Assembly: GCA_016712285.1 (NCBI GenBank)
Contig: JADJRK010000001.1
Span: 3,410,001 to 3,474,000, forward strand
Direction: 5' to 3'
Source: Planctomycetota bacterium
GTDB taxonomy: Bacteria; Planctomycetota; UBA8742; UBA2392
DNA: 64,000 nucleotides
Part shown: positions 53,108 through 63,099 of the stretch, piece after piece
Layout: every line of letters starts with the position of its first letter
Position numbering within the stretch: position 1 is the stretch's first letter
Notes under the pieces: model-generated
Database searches by the model: none
What the model was told of the DNA's origin: nothing
What the model saw: only the letters and a program-made list of their open reading frames with translations
Position numbers and translations under genes: made by a program

Positions 53108-55871
53108 TCTCAAGGCGCTGGTAAGCCGTTTGAACCGCTTCTGCACCCGCGCGCTGGAAGCGGCGGCGGGCAATTGCGTGTCGCGCACGAACTATGAAGT
53201 GACCGTCGAGCACATGCTGCAGGCGCTGGTCGAAGACCCGGCTGCCGACATCCAGCAGATTCTCGGCAAGTTCAGCATCGACACCGGGCGCGTGCTCAAG
53301 ACACTCACGCGTGACCTTGACCAGCTCAAGACGGGCAATTCCGGCCGTCCCGTGTTCAGCCCGACGCTTTCGCAATGGATCCAGATTGCCTGGGTCATCG
53401 GCAGCATCGACCATGGCCAGGGCGAGATCCGCAGCGGCAACCTGCTCGAGGCGCTGCTCGACAGCCCGGGCCGCCTTGCAGCCGGCGACTACATCGAGAT
53501 CCTTGGCGAAATCCCCAAGACTGAACTGAAGCGCAACTTTGCCCAGATCGTCGGCGGCAGCACCGAGACCGCGGCGGCGGCTGCCAAGGCGGCAACGGGC
53601 GCCCCCGGCGCCGAGCCGACCAAGGACGGCACCGCGTTGCAGCGTTTCTGCCAGAATTTCACTGAGCGCGCGCGGCAGGGCAAGCTTGACCCGGTGTTCG
53701 GACGCGACCGCGAGATCCGCCAGATGGTCGATATCCTGGCCCGACGCCGCAAGAACAACCCGATCTGCGTGGGCGACCCCGGCGTCGGCAAGAGTGCGGT
53801 CGTCGAGGGCCTCGCCATCCGCATTATTGAGGGCGACGTGCCTGAGATGCTGCGCAACGTCGAACTGGTCGGCCTTGACGTCGGCTTGCTGCAAGCCGGC
53901 GCCTCGGTCAAGGGCGAGTTCGAGAACCGCCTCAAGGGCGTGATTGAGGAAATCAAGGCCAGCCCTAGACCGATCATCCTGTTCATCGACGAAGCGCACA
54001 CGCTGATTGGCGCGGGCGGCGCTGCAGGAACCGGCGACGCAGGCCAGCTGCTCAAGCCCGCGCTCGCCCGTGGCGAATTGCGCACCATCGCCGCCACCAC
54101 GTGGTCCGAGTACAAGAAGTACTTCGAGAAAGACGCCGCGCTCGCCCGCCGCTTCCAGCTTGTGAAACTGGACGAGCCAAGCCCTGAGCTGACCACCGTC
54201 ATGCTGCGCGGCTTGCGCGCCAATTACGAAAAGTCCCACGGCGTGGTCATCCGCGACGAGGCCCTGGTCGCCGCCGCCGAAATGGGCAGCCGCTACATCG
54301 CCGGCCGCCAGCAGCCCGACAAGGGCATTGACCTGGTGGACACGGCGGCTGCGCGGGTGAAGGTTGCGTTTCTCGCCAAGCCCGCCGAGTTGCAGGACCT
54401 TGAACGCAGCATCGAGACGGACAAGCGTACGCTGGGGGCACTGAAGCGCGACGCCGAGACCGGCGGCCACAACGACCCCGAGCAGATCGCCGACGTGGAA
54501 AAGCGCATCATCGAGACGGGCACGAAGGCCGAGGCATTCAAAAAACGCTGGATGGGCGAACGCGAGCAGGCCCACAAGGTAGTGGCAGTCCGCACCAAAC
54601 TGAACGACCTGCTGGAGCCCAAGAAGCCCGGCTCGTCCGCCGAAGCAACCGCGAAGGCGGAAGCGCAAGCGACGGGTAAGCAAGCAAGCAAAGACACCAA
54701 GACCAAGTCCAAAGAAACCAAGTCGAAGAAGAAGGACGACGTCAAAGAAGAAGCGCCCAAGTACGACCTGCCCGACGACCCGGTCGCGCTCAAAGCCATG
54801 TTCGAGAAAGAACTGGCCACGCTGCGCGACATGCAGGGCAAAGACCCGCTCGTGCCCGTCGAAGTCACCAGCGAAGTCGTCGCCAAGGTCATCGGCGACT
54901 GGACCGGCATTCCCGTCGGCAACATGGTCAAGGACCAGGCCGCGCAACTACTGACTATGGAAGCCGAGCTGCAAAAGCGCGTGAAGGGCCAGGACCATGT
55001 CATGACCGCCATCGCCACCGGCGTGCGCGCAGCCAAAGCCGGCTTGGGCAACCCGGAAGCGCCGATGGGCGTGTTCCTGTTCGTCGGCCCCAGCGGCACA
55101 GGCAAGACCGAAACGGCGCTTGCCGTGGCCGACCTGCTGTTCGGCGGCGAGCGATTCATGACCGCCGTGAACATGTCCGAGTTCCAGGAGAAGCACACCG
55201 TCAGTCGCCTGATCGGCAGCCCGCCGGGCTACGTCGGCTACGGCGAAGGCGGCCAGTTGACCGAGGCGGTGCGGCAGCGCCCGTACAGCGTCGTGCTTCT
55301 CGATGAGGTAGAAAAGGCCGACCTCGACGTGATGAACCTGTTCTACCAGGTGTTCGACAAGGGCGTGCTGAACGACGGCGAAGGCCGCGAAGTGGACTTC
55401 AAGAACACGGTGATGTTCCTGACTAGCAACCTGGCGACCAACATCATCACCGAGGCATGCAGCGACGGCGACCGGCCCGACATGAACGAGCTGGTCAGCC
55501 TGATTCGCCCGGCCCTGAGCGCGCACTTCAAGCCGGCGCTGCTGGCGCGCATGAGCATTCTGCCGTTCTACACGATCGACGTGGCGGCGATGAAGATGAT
55601 CACCGACCTCAAGCTGAACAAGATCGTGAAGCGCATGCACGCCACCCATGGCATGGACCTCAAGTTCGATCCCAAGGTGACCGAGGCCATCGCCGAGCGC
55701 TGCAAGGAAGTGGAAACCGGTGCGCGCAACATCGACCACATCATTCGCGGCAACCTCTTGCCGCAAATGAGCACGCAGTTGCTTCAGAAGATGAGTGAAG
55801 GAGACCTGCCCGAAAGCATGAAGGTAGGGATTGGCGACACGGGTGACTTTACATTCGCGTTCGGGACCTGA
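53094..55871 (+). CDS. clpV: Type VI secretion AAA+ ATPase ClpV (TssH)
   Basis: A 925-residue ClpB/ClpV ATPase. The N-terminal domain (1-150) starts MVEVDLKALVSRLNRFC, the ClpV N-helix that binds TssC. NBD1 has Walker A GDPGVGKS near 227 and ILFIDEAHTLIGAGG; NBD2 has GPSGTGKTE near 665, VLLDEVEKA and VGYGEGGQLTEAVR. ClpV dissolves contracted sheaths. Between the middle domain and NBD2 (about residues 507-555) is an unusually Lys/Glu/Ser-rich linker whose DNA contains the dispersed repeat core. Confidence 0.96.
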   Translation: MVEVDLKALVSRLNRFCTRALEAAAGNCVSRTNYEVTVEHMLQALVEDPAADIQQILGKFSIDTGRVLKTLTRDLDQLKTGNSGRPVFSPTLSQWIQIAWVIGSIDHGQGEIRSGNLLEALLDSPGRLAAGDYIEILGEIPKTELKRNFAQIVGGSTETAAAAAKAATGAPGAEPTKDGTALQRFCQNFTERARQGKLDPVFGRDREIRQMVDILARRRKNNPICVGDPGVGKSAVVEGLAIRIIEGDVPEMLRNVELVGLDVGLLQAGASVKGEFENRLKGVIEEIKASPRPIILFIDEAHTLIGAGGAAGTGDAGQLLKPALARGELRTIAATTWSEYKKYFEKDAALARRFQLVKLDEPSPELTTVMLRGLRANYEKSHGVVIRDEALVAAAEMGSRYIAGRQQPDKGIDLVDTAAARVKVAFLAKPAELQDLERSIETDKRTLGALKRDAETGGHNDPEQIADVEKRIIETGTKAEAFKKRWMGEREQAHKVVAVRTKLNDLLEPKKPGSSAEATAKAEAQATGKQASKDTKTKSKETKSKKKDDVKEEAPKYDLPDDPVALKAMFEKELATLRDMQGKDPLVPVEVTSEVVAKVIGDWTGIPVGNMVKDQAAQLLTMEAELQKRVKGQDHVMTAIATGVRAAKAGLGNPEAPMGVFLFVGPSGTGKTETALAVADLLFGGERFMTAVNMSEFQEKHTVSRLIGSPPGYVGYGEGGQLTEAVRQRPYSVVLLDEVEKADLDVMNLFYQVFDKGVLNDGEGREVDFKNTVMFLTSNLATNIITEACSDGDRPDMNELVSLIRPALSAHFKPALLARMSILPFYTIDVAAMKMITDLKLNKIVKRMHATHGMDLKFDPKVTEAIAERCKEVETGARNIDHIIRGNLLPQMSTQLLQKMSEGDLPESMKVGIGDTGDFTFAFGT
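54659..54679 (+). repeat. Dispersed repeat core, copy 3, inside the clpV linker
   Basis: GGAAGCGCAAGCGACGGGTAA shares 19-20 bases with the core of the copies at 23138 and 48885 (GGAGCGCAAGCGACGGGTAA). Here it is read in frame as part of residues about 522-528 (EAQATGK). It lies at the centre of a low-complexity linker. Confidence 0.65.
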
Positions 55872-55930
55872 AGTACCCGCGGGGCGTTGCTCGGAACAGG
55901 CGACGAACCAAGGAAAACAGGAGACGAGAC

Positions 55931-58333
55931 ATGGCAACCGAAATTGCAGCGTCACAGGTCATGAAGTTTCATTCCGACGCACTGGAAGACGGAAAGCTCG
56001 AAATCACCGCGCTTTCCGGCTCAGAGTGCATCAGCAAGCCCTACCAGTTCTTCCTGGAGCTGGCGAGCGAGGACAAGGACATCGACCTGGCGTCGATCAT
56101 CCACAAGCCCGCGCACATCGCCATCAAGCAGGGTGTCAAGCAGGCCGGAAGCGACAAGCGCGCCGCCACCACCGTCAAGATCCACGGCATCATCGAGACG
56201 ATTGAGCAGGCGGGCCGGCACCTCGATGCCGTCCAGTACCGTGCGCTGCTTGTGCCACGGCTGTGGAAGCTTTCGCTGTCGCACAACAGCCGCATCTTCC
56301 AGGACACGACCGTGCCCGACATGGTCAAGAAAATCTGCGACGAATACGGAGTGACCTGCGACATCGACAAGCTCAGCGGCTACAAACAGCGCGAGTACAT
56401 CGTCCAGTACGAGGAGTCTGACTTCGACTTCATCCACCGCTGGCTTGAACACGAAGGCATCTACTACTACTTCACCCAGGACGACGACGAGGAAAAGGTC
56501 GTCTTCCGCGGCACCTCCGAGGGCTACGGCACACTGATCGGCGACAACGAGTTCCGGTACAAGCCGCAGCAGGGCAACAACGCGCAGAAAGAGGGATCGG
56601 ACTCAGAAGACGTCACCGACGACTGGTTCAAAGAAGAAGTCGTCACCGCCATTTCCTGCACGCAGAAACAACTGCCCAAGGAAGTCATCCTCAACGATTA
56701 CAACTGGCGCACGCCCAAGGACAAGCTCGACTGCAAAGCCACCGTCAGCGACAAGGGCATCGGCACCGTCTACGAATACAACAACCACTACAGCGACAAG
56801 GATGAGGGCAAGAAGCTCGCTGACATCCGCGCCGAGGAAATCAACTGCCGCGAACTTGAGTACCGCGGCACCGCCGACGCCCGCGGCTTTCGGGCCGGCA
56901 TGGTCTTCAAGCTCAAGGCCCCCGACGAGGCCAAGGAAAAAGCCAACAACGGGCTGAGTGACTCTTTCTACCAGGAATACCTGCTGGTCGAGATTGCGCA
57001 CTCCGCGACGCAGTCTGTGGCGCTGGGCAGCGGCAATGCCTCGGGCGCGACGTACACCAACACCTTCCTGGCGATCCCGAAGTCCAAGGCGTTCCGTCCG
57101 CCCTGCCTCACGGCATGGCCCAGCATCAAGGGCGTGCTGCACGGCGTGATTGACGGCGAAGACGGCGGCACACCCTACGCCCAGATTGATGACAAGGGCC
57201 GCTACAAGGTGCGCCTGCCGCTCGACCGCGGCGACGCCGGCGACGGCAACGCATCACGCTGGGTACGCAAGGCCGAAAGCTACGCCGGCCCAAGCCAGGG
57301 CATGCACTTTCCGCTGCTCAAGGGCGCCGAGGTGCTGATCACCCACATCGACGGCGACCCCGACCGGCCGATCATCTCGGGCGCTGTCTACAATGAACAG
57401 AACACCAGCGTCGTGCACCAGCACAACCACACCCACAACACCATCGTCACGCCCATCGGCAACACGCTGACGCTCGATGACACGCAGGGCGCGCCGCAGA
57501 TCAGCCTGTTCACCACCAGCCAGATCAACAAGCTGTTCATCGACGGCACCGACGGCACCGAGAAGATCGAAATCAGCTCAGGCGCCGACGACCAGAAGAT
57601 CATCATCGACAAGGGCAACGAGAACATCATTCTCAAGGCCAAGGTCAGCGGCTGCCAGATTCGCATCGGCAAGTCGGCCGGCGAAGGCACCGACGGCAAA
57701 GCCAAAGATGCCGACGGCATGCGCCTGACTACGGGCGGCGAATACAACATCAAGGTCGGCGGCGACATGGGCATTGAGGTCACCGGCAAGAAAGAAGAGC
57801 ACATCGCCGGTGAAGTCAGCGCCAAGACCATCGGCGCCACCTGGGACCTCAAGATCGGCGACTACAACGTCACCAACTTCGCCGCCAAGTTCGCGACAAG
57901 CGTCGGCGCCAGCGCGACCATCCAGGTCGGCGCTGAGCTCAAGGCCGCCTACGCGCTGTCAGCCAGCATCACCCGCGGCGACGGCGTTTCAGCCACGTGG
58001 GGCAAGAGCATCAAGATGGACAAGTCAAAATCATTCAATGTCGGCAAGGACGACTGGACGTTCAAGGTTGCCAAGAAGTGGGAAACGCAGGCACTGGGCA
58101 ACTGCAAGCTCGAGTCCCTGACCGGCGAAATCGAGATCGATGCCATGACCAAGCTGGTGCTCAAGTGCGGCGCCAGCAAGATCGAGATGACGCCCGCGGG
58201 CATCAAGATCGTCAACGGCGGCTCCAGCGAAAAAGTCACCGGCAACGGCATCGGCCTGAAGGCGCCGCAGATGACGATCAAGTCGCTGGGCAACCTGCAG
58301 TGCAAGGGCACGCCCGGCGGCCAGTACAAGTAA
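55931..58333 (+). CDS. vgrG: Type VI secretion spike protein VgrG (TssI)
   Basis: An 800-residue spike protein. The gp27-like base (about 1-370) has SKPYQFFLELASED, RLWKLSLSHNSRIFQD, YIVQYEESDFDFIHRWLEHEGIYYYF (in part) and the FRAGMVFKL segment. The gp5 OB-fold (about 395-485) has YAQIDDKGRYKVRLPLDRG and HFPLLKGAEVLITHIDGDPDRPIISG (in part). After the HQHNHTHN turn near 494 comes a beta-strand-repeat tail of about 300 residues, longer than a minimal VgrG, with no toxin signature I recognise. It is 59 bases after clpV and has AGGAGAC upstream. Confidence 0.95.
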   Translation: MATEIAASQVMKFHSDALEDGKLEITALSGSECISKPYQFFLELASEDKDIDLASIIHKPAHIAIKQGVKQAGSDKRAATTVKIHGIIETIEQAGRHLDAVQYRALLVPRLWKLSLSHNSRIFQDTTVPDMVKKICDEYGVTCDIDKLSGYKQREYIVQYEESDFDFIHRWLEHEGIYYYFTQDDDEEKVVFRGTSEGYGTLIGDNEFRYKPQQGNNAQKEGSDSEDVTDDWFKEEVVTAISCTQKQLPKEVILNDYNWRTPKDKLDCKATVSDKGIGTVYEYNNHYSDKDEGKKLADIRAEEINCRELEYRGTADARGFRAGMVFKLKAPDEAKEKANNGLSDSFYQEYLLVEIAHSATQSVALGSGNASGATYTNTFLAIPKSKAFRPPCLTAWPSIKGVLHGVIDGEDGGTPYAQIDDKGRYKVRLPLDRGDAGDGNASRWVRKAESYAGPSQGMHFPLLKGAEVLITHIDGDPDRPIISGAVYNEQNTSVVHQHNHTHNTIVTPIGNTLTLDDTQGAPQISLFTTSQINKLFIDGTDGTEKIEISSGADDQKIIIDKGNENIILKAKVSGCQIRIGKSAGEGTDGKAKDADGMRLTTGGEYNIKVGGDMGIEVTGKKEEHIAGEVSAKTIGATWDLKIGDYNVTNFAAKFATSVGASATIQVGAELKAAYALSASITRGDGVSATWGKSIKMDKSKSFNVGKDDWTFKVAKKWETQALGNCKLESLTGEIEIDAMTKLVLKCGASKIEMTPAGIKIVNGGSSEKVTGNGIGLKAPQMTIKSLGNLQCKGTPGGQYK

Positions 58334-58348
58334 CGCATCACCTAAAGG

Positions 58349-60637
58349 ATGTTTGTGGAAATCGCCAACCGCACAACCTTTGCTTTCGCGCCGATGATGG
58401 GCCGGGTCAACTTCCCGGCCCACACGGCCAGCCTTGTCGTCAAGGCTGCCTTCCACCTTGTTCACGGCGGCGTGTGCCAGCCCCTTGAGGTGCCACCCGC
58501 CCTTGAGGGCGACGTGCTCAGCAAAGCCAAAGTACCCGAGTGCCTGTACGACGCTGACCTGGCCCTGTTCAAGCCGCGCACCGACCTGCTGCTCACGGGC
58601 ACCTGCCACGTGCCGGGCGGCAAGGCGTCCACGACTTGCCCGGTGAGCTTTCGCGTCGGCGGCTGGTCGAAGTCGCTGGCCTGCATCGGCAACCGTGTGT
58701 GGCACAAGGGCATGGTGTTCGCCAAGGTCGGCGAAGTTGAGCCTTTCACCAAGCTGCCGCTGACGTGGGCCAACGCCTTCGGCGGCCCCAAGCACGGCGC
58801 CAACCCAGCGGGCAAGGGCGCCAAAGACGGCATGCTGCCCAACATCGAGTTGCCGGACAGCCTGATCACCGGCTATGGCGATAAGCCGCAGCCGGCAGGT
58901 TTCGGCCCCGTGCATCGCACCTGGAAGTTGCGCGCCGGCAAGTTGGGCACCTACGACAACAAGTGGCTGAAAGAGCGCTTTCCGGCGTTTCCGAAGGACT
59001 TTGACTGGACCTACTTCAACGCCGCGCCCGCCGACCAGCAGCTTGAGGGCTTTCTGCGCGGCGACGAAGAAATCGAGTTGATGAATCTCCACGCAGACCA
59101 CGCCGTGCTCAAGACGCGCCTGCCGGGCCTGCGTGTGCGTGTGCTGCTGCGCGAAGGCAACGAGGGCGAGCCTGCCCGCATTCGCGAAGTGCCGATGAAC
59201 CTCGACACGCTGCACGTCGATGCCGACAAGTCAGAGCTGTACCTGGTGTGGCGTGGCATCGCCGATGTCAGCGACAGCGACTGGCTTGAGTGCCGCGATG
59301 TGCTGGTGGTCAGCGAGCCCGTGGGCAAGGCCCAGCCCCTAGAAGCGCTGGTGCCGCTGTTCGATGCACCGCCCGAAGATGACGACACACCCGAAGAAGC
59401 GGAAACCAAGGCGCACCGCGCTGAGCGCGCCAAGAAACTGGAAGCCGAGATTTCCGAGATCGAGAAACTGGTCGATGGCTACGCCGCCAAGGCCGAGTCG
59501 CAGGCGCAGGCTAGCATCGGCAGCGAGCTGAACATCGCCAAGGCGGCCACCAAGCCCGCAAGCCCCGGCGACCTCAAGTCGATGATCGACAAGCTGCTGG
59601 CTTCGCCGCAGGCCGCCGAGATGGGCCTGCCCAAGCGCCTCAAGGCCTCCGACCTCGACATCATGGCCGACCCCGACGTCAAGGAAGCCATGAAGCTGGC
59701 GCAGTCAAGCAAGGCGCCCAAGCCCACAGACACCAAGGGCCTGATGGGCCTGCTGAAGTCCGGCGAGGCCAAGGGCGGCGACTTCAGCGGCAGCCAGCTT
59801 GATTCACAGGACCTGGCTGGCGCCGATTTGACCGATTGCTACTTCAATGACGCGCAGCTCAGCGGCGCCAACCTTGCGGGCGCCAAGCTGACGGGCGCGT
59901 CTTTGATCGGCGCCAAGCTGACTGGTGCAGACCTGACGGGCGCTGACCTGTCCGACGCCGACCTCAGCGGCGCCGACCTGAGCGGCGCGAAACTGGACAA
60001 GGCCAAGCTCGACGACGCCGTAATGATCGACACCGTTGCCGAGGGCGCAAGCTTTGCAGGCGCGCAGGGCAAAGACGTGATGTGCGTGGGCCTCAAAGCC
60101 GCCAACGCTGTGTTCACCGGCGCGCAACTTGAAGCCGGCGTTTTCACGGGCGCGCAGTTGCAGGGCGCGGACTTCACGGCGGCGAGCCTCAAAGACTGCG
60201 GCTTTGACCAGGTCGACGCCACCGGCGCGAAGTTCGAAAAGGCGGATCTTTCCGGTTTCCGCGGCGGCGAGAAGAGCAACTTCACAAACGCAAAGTGCAA
60301 GGGCGCCAATGGCGCGGGCAGCGTCTGGGAAAACAGCACGCTGCAGGGCGCCGACTTCAGCGAATGCAACCTGAAAGACGCGCAGTTCCAGTTCAGCGAC
60401 CTCAGCGGCGCGCGCTTTTTCGGGGCAGACCTGTCCAGCGCGATGCTGCGCAAAGCCAACCTGTCCAAGGCGCAGGCCGGCAACGCAAACTTTCACCAGG
60501 CGCTGCTCGAACAGGCGGACTTGCGGGGCGCGTCGCTGGTGGCGTCCAATTTCTACGCAGCCGAGTTTCTTGAAGCCAAGACCGATGGCGCCGATTTCGG
60601 TGGCGCGAACCTGAAGATGACCAAGCTGGAAAAATGA
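58349..60637 (+). CDS. DUF2169 adaptor fused to a pentapeptide-repeat domain
   Basis: A 762-residue protein. The DUF2169 domain (about 1-330) has the typical FPAHTASLVVKAAFHL, LTWANAFGGPKHGANP, GFGPVHRTWKLRAG and FNAAPADQQLEGFL patterns. DUF2169 proteins act as adaptors/chaperones that load effectors onto VgrG. A charged helical linker (about 345-465) follows. From about residue 470 to the end lies a pentapeptide-repeat beta-helix (A(D/N)LxG units such as GADLTGADLSDADLSGADLS). It sits directly after vgrG and overlaps the next gene by four bases (ATGA). Confidence 0.88.
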   Translation: MFVEIANRTTFAFAPMMGRVNFPAHTASLVVKAAFHLVHGGVCQPLEVPPALEGDVLSKAKVPECLYDADLALFKPRTDLLLTGTCHVPGGKASTTCPVSFRVGGWSKSLACIGNRVWHKGMVFAKVGEVEPFTKLPLTWANAFGGPKHGANPAGKGAKDGMLPNIELPDSLITGYGDKPQPAGFGPVHRTWKLRAGKLGTYDNKWLKERFPAFPKDFDWTYFNAAPADQQLEGFLRGDEEIELMNLHADHAVLKTRLPGLRVRVLLREGNEGEPARIREVPMNLDTLHVDADKSELYLVWRGIADVSDSDWLECRDVLVVSEPVGKAQPLEALVPLFDAPPEDDDTPEEAETKAHRAERAKKLEAEISEIEKLVDGYAAKAESQAQASIGSELNIAKAATKPASPGDLKSMIDKLLASPQAAEMGLPKRLKASDLDIMADPDVKEAMKLAQSSKAPKPTDTKGLMGLLKSGEAKGGDFSGSQLDSQDLAGADLTDCYFNDAQLSGANLAGAKLTGASLIGAKLTGADLTGADLSDADLSGADLSGAKLDKAKLDDAVMIDTVAEGASFAGAQGKDVMCVGLKAANAVFTGAQLEAGVFTGAQLQGADFTAASLKDCGFDQVDATGAKFEKADLSGFRGGEKSNFTNAKCKGANGAGSVWENSTLQGADFSECNLKDAQFQFSDLSGARFFGADLSSAMLRKANLSKAQAGNANFHQALLEQADLRGASLVASNFYAAEFLEAKTDGADFGGANLKMTKLEK

Positions 60638-62559
60638 CGCAGATTGCAGACAACAAGTCTTTCACAGACCAGGCCCTCGGCGGCAGCCTGCCGGCGGGCG
60701 CGCAGTTCGACAGCCTGAATCTCGCGGGCGCAAAGCTGGCCGGCGCCAGGCTTGCCGGCGTGCGCATGATCGGCATGAACTTCGAGGGTGCGGACCTTTC
60801 AGGCGCGGATTTGTCCGGCGCCGTGGTCGCTTCAAGCAACTTCAAGGGCTGTAACCTGCGCAAGGCGAATCTGTCCGGCGCGGTCTTCACCGACGTCAGC
60901 CTGGACGGCGCGCAGTTGCAGGACGCGAACCTGTCGGTGGCCGGCATGGCGGGCATACGCGCCCCGCGCGCCGACTTCAGCCACGCTGACCTTACCGAGA
61001 TCGCGCTGACCGGCGCGCAGTTGCAGGGCGCGCGCTTCACCGGCGCCAAGGCCGCGAACTCATCATTTGACACCGGCAACCTGCAGGACGCGGACTTCAC
61101 CGGCGCAGACCTGACTGATGCAGGCCTGAACATGGCCGTCATGGACGGCTGCAACCTGTCGTCGGCAAACCTGACTGGCGCGGTGATGATTTCAACCACG
61201 CTGCGGGGTGCCTCGCTCAGCGGTGCGCGCATGGAAAACCTGGTTGCCGAAAGCAGCGACTGGGCGGGCGCGCGCGACTTCCCGGTGGCACTGAGCGGAA
61301 GCTACGGCGAGGCAAACCTTGCCGGCGCGGACCTGTCGAATCGCAGCCTGAAAGGCGGCACGTTTCGTGGCGCGATGCTCAAGGGCGCCAACCTGAAGGG
61401 CTGTGCGGCGCAGGAGGCCCACTTTCGTGATGCCGACCTGACCGACGCTGACTTCAGCGGCAGCGACTGCACCGGCGCGATCTTTGACGCGGCAAAGCTG
61501 TCGGGCACCAAGCTGACAGGCGTCAAGCTTGGCGCGGCGGTGCTTGAGAATTGCGACCTCGCCGCGTTTGACCTCAGCAACTGCGACTTGACGGACGCCC
61601 GGTTTTCCGGCGCGAGCGTGAAGGGCCTCAAGCTCAGCGGCAGCACACTCAACGGCGTCTCGTTTGATGGCGTGGACCTGCAGGGCTTTGACTTCGAAGG
61701 CTTCTCGCTGATCGGCGCCGACTTCAACGGCGCGAACCTGCGCGGCGCCAAGTTGCGCGGCGCGCGACTGAACGATGCCGATTTCAGCACAGCCGACCTG
61801 TCGGGCACAGACTTCTCGCAGGCCGACCTTTCCGGCGCGACGCTGGGGGGGGCCAACGCAACGGGCGCTTCGTTCCGGGGCGCCACGATGAACGAGTCGA
61901 ATGTTTCGGACGCCACGCTCAAGGGCGCAAACTTTCAGGATGCGAAACTGACCGGCGTGAGCCTGGCCGACAGTGACCTGCGCGAAGTCGGCATGGCCGG
62001 CGGCAGCTACGAGCGCTGCGAGTTTCGCGCGGTGAACATGGCGGGCATGAGCCTGCCGCAGGCGCGCTTCACGCTGTGTGACTTCGAAGACGGCAACCTT
62101 GCCGGTATCAACCTGTCGGGCTCCGACCTGACGCAGGCTGCGTTCAAGAACGCGAACCTGGAAAAGGCAGTGCTCAAGTCGGCGCAACTGGTCGGCGCAA
62201 ACTTTGAAAACGCGAACGTCAAGGGCGCCGTGTTCAGCGGAGCAATGCTGCACATGGCTGCATTCCCGGGCGCCGACGCCACCGAGGCGAAGTTTGACGA
62301 CGCCGACATTCGCGAGACATTCATGGACCAGCTCAATGCGCAGAAAGCGCGCTTTACCAATGCAGTCGCTCAGTACGCCATGTTCACCCATGCCAACCTG
62401 CAGCTTGCCGATTTCAGCGGTGCAGACCTGCTGGGGGCCGACTTGCACGGATCGCGCGATGACGGCGCGAACTTTGCCAAGGCCAACCTGAAGCAGGTCA
62501 AACGCACCGACGCCGACAAGCTCGAGGCAGAGAACTGGAAGCCGAAGAAGCAGGCCTAA
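60634..62559 (+). CDS. Giant pentapeptide-repeat protein
   Basis: A 641-residue protein made almost entirely of pentapeptide repeats from about residue 25 to 630, roughly 120 units or 30 coils of right-handed beta-helix. Typical units are AKLAG, ADLSG, CNLRK, ANFQD. The ends are a 25-residue N-cap (TQIADNKSFTDQALGG) and a basic tail (RTDADKLEAENWKPKKQA). There are no signal peptide, cysteines forming motifs or catalytic residues. Pentapeptide proteins can be DNA mimics, scaffolds or spike components. Its start overlaps the DUF2169 fusion, so the two are made together, probably as spike adaptor or cargo. Confidence 0.85.
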   Translation: MTQIADNKSFTDQALGGSLPAGAQFDSLNLAGAKLAGARLAGVRMIGMNFEGADLSGADLSGAVVASSNFKGCNLRKANLSGAVFTDVSLDGAQLQDANLSVAGMAGIRAPRADFSHADLTEIALTGAQLQGARFTGAKAANSSFDTGNLQDADFTGADLTDAGLNMAVMDGCNLSSANLTGAVMISTTLRGASLSGARMENLVAESSDWAGARDFPVALSGSYGEANLAGADLSNRSLKGGTFRGAMLKGANLKGCAAQEAHFRDADLTDADFSGSDCTGAIFDAAKLSGTKLTGVKLGAAVLENCDLAAFDLSNCDLTDARFSGASVKGLKLSGSTLNGVSFDGVDLQGFDFEGFSLIGADFNGANLRGAKLRGARLNDADFSTADLSGTDFSQADLSGATLGGANATGASFRGATMNESNVSDATLKGANFQDAKLTGVSLADSDLREVGMAGGSYERCEFRAVNMAGMSLPQARFTLCDFEDGNLAGINLSGSDLTQAAFKNANLEKAVLKSAQLVGANFENANVKGAVFSGAMLHMAAFPGADATEAKFDDADIRETFMDQLNAQKARFTNAVAQYAMFTHANLQLADFSGADLLGADLHGSRDDGANFAKANLKQVKRTDADKLEAENWKPKKQA

Positions 62560-62574
62560 GCAAGGAGACGAGCC

Positions 62575-63099
62575 ATGACCGATACTATGACCGAGACAAT
62601 GCAGGGCACAAAGCTGGGGCCGGCGCTGGTGCGCAAGGTCGAGGGCGCCGAAGTCACGGTGCTGCGCGAAGGCATTGAAAGCAGCGCGCAGAACGCGCTC
62701 GCGTTTCCGTACGCGCCGCAGGCCGGCGACGTGGTGCTGGTGATTGGCGATGCGCCCGCATACATCATCGGCGTGCTGCACGCCCAGGGCGACATGAGCC
62801 TGCACTTCCCGGCCAACGTGCACTTCCATGCCCGCGGCGGGTTCCAGTTCAGCAGCGGCGAGCGCGTCGAGATGCAGGCGCCCGAGGTGAAAGTCACCGC
62901 CGGCAAGTATGAGCTTGTCGCGCGCACACTCAGCGAGAAAGTCACCAACGCCATGCGCTGGGTGAAAGACCTGGCGTCACTCAAGGCCGGCCGTCGCAAA
63001 GTCCAGGTGGACGGCGCGAACATCGAGCGCGCGGAACGGCACATCCTGAAGGCAAAGAAAGACGTGCGCCTGAACGGAGAACGCATTCATCTGGGATAG
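62575..63099 (+). CDS. DUF3540 protein
   Basis: A 174-residue protein with the DUF3540 pattern: LVRKVEGAEVTVL, an AGDVVLVIGDAPAYIIGVL strand set, then FHARGGFQFSSGERVEMQAPEVKVTAG beta repeats (in part) and a helical linker KVTNAMRWVKDLASLKAGR. The middle resembles a short VgrG-like OB and beta-helix, so it may cap or extend the spike. DUF3540 genes occur with DUF2169, pentapeptide and DUF4150 genes in type VI clusters. It starts at 62575 with AAGGAGA upstream. Confidence 0.85.
   Translation: MTDTMTETMQGTKLGPALVRKVEGAEVTVLREGIESSAQNALAFPYAPQAGDVVLVIGDAPAYIIGVLHAQGDMSLHFPANVHFHARGGFQFSSGERVEMQAPEVKVTAGKYELVARTLSEKVTNAMRWVKDLASLKAGRRKVQVDGANIERAERHILKAKKDVRLNGERIHLG

Noticed and set aside
53079..54947. 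622-codon minus-strand open frame opposite clpV
   Set aside because: It is the antisense of conserved AAA+ motifs and its translation is low-complexity with no family pattern. Long antisense frames are expected at this GC content.
61192..62829. 545-codon minus-strand frame opposite the pentapeptide gene, itself five-residue periodic
   Set aside because: The periodicity mirrors the plus-strand repeat. The plus strand has the ribosome site, the co-translated neighbour and the true A(D/N)LxG pattern.
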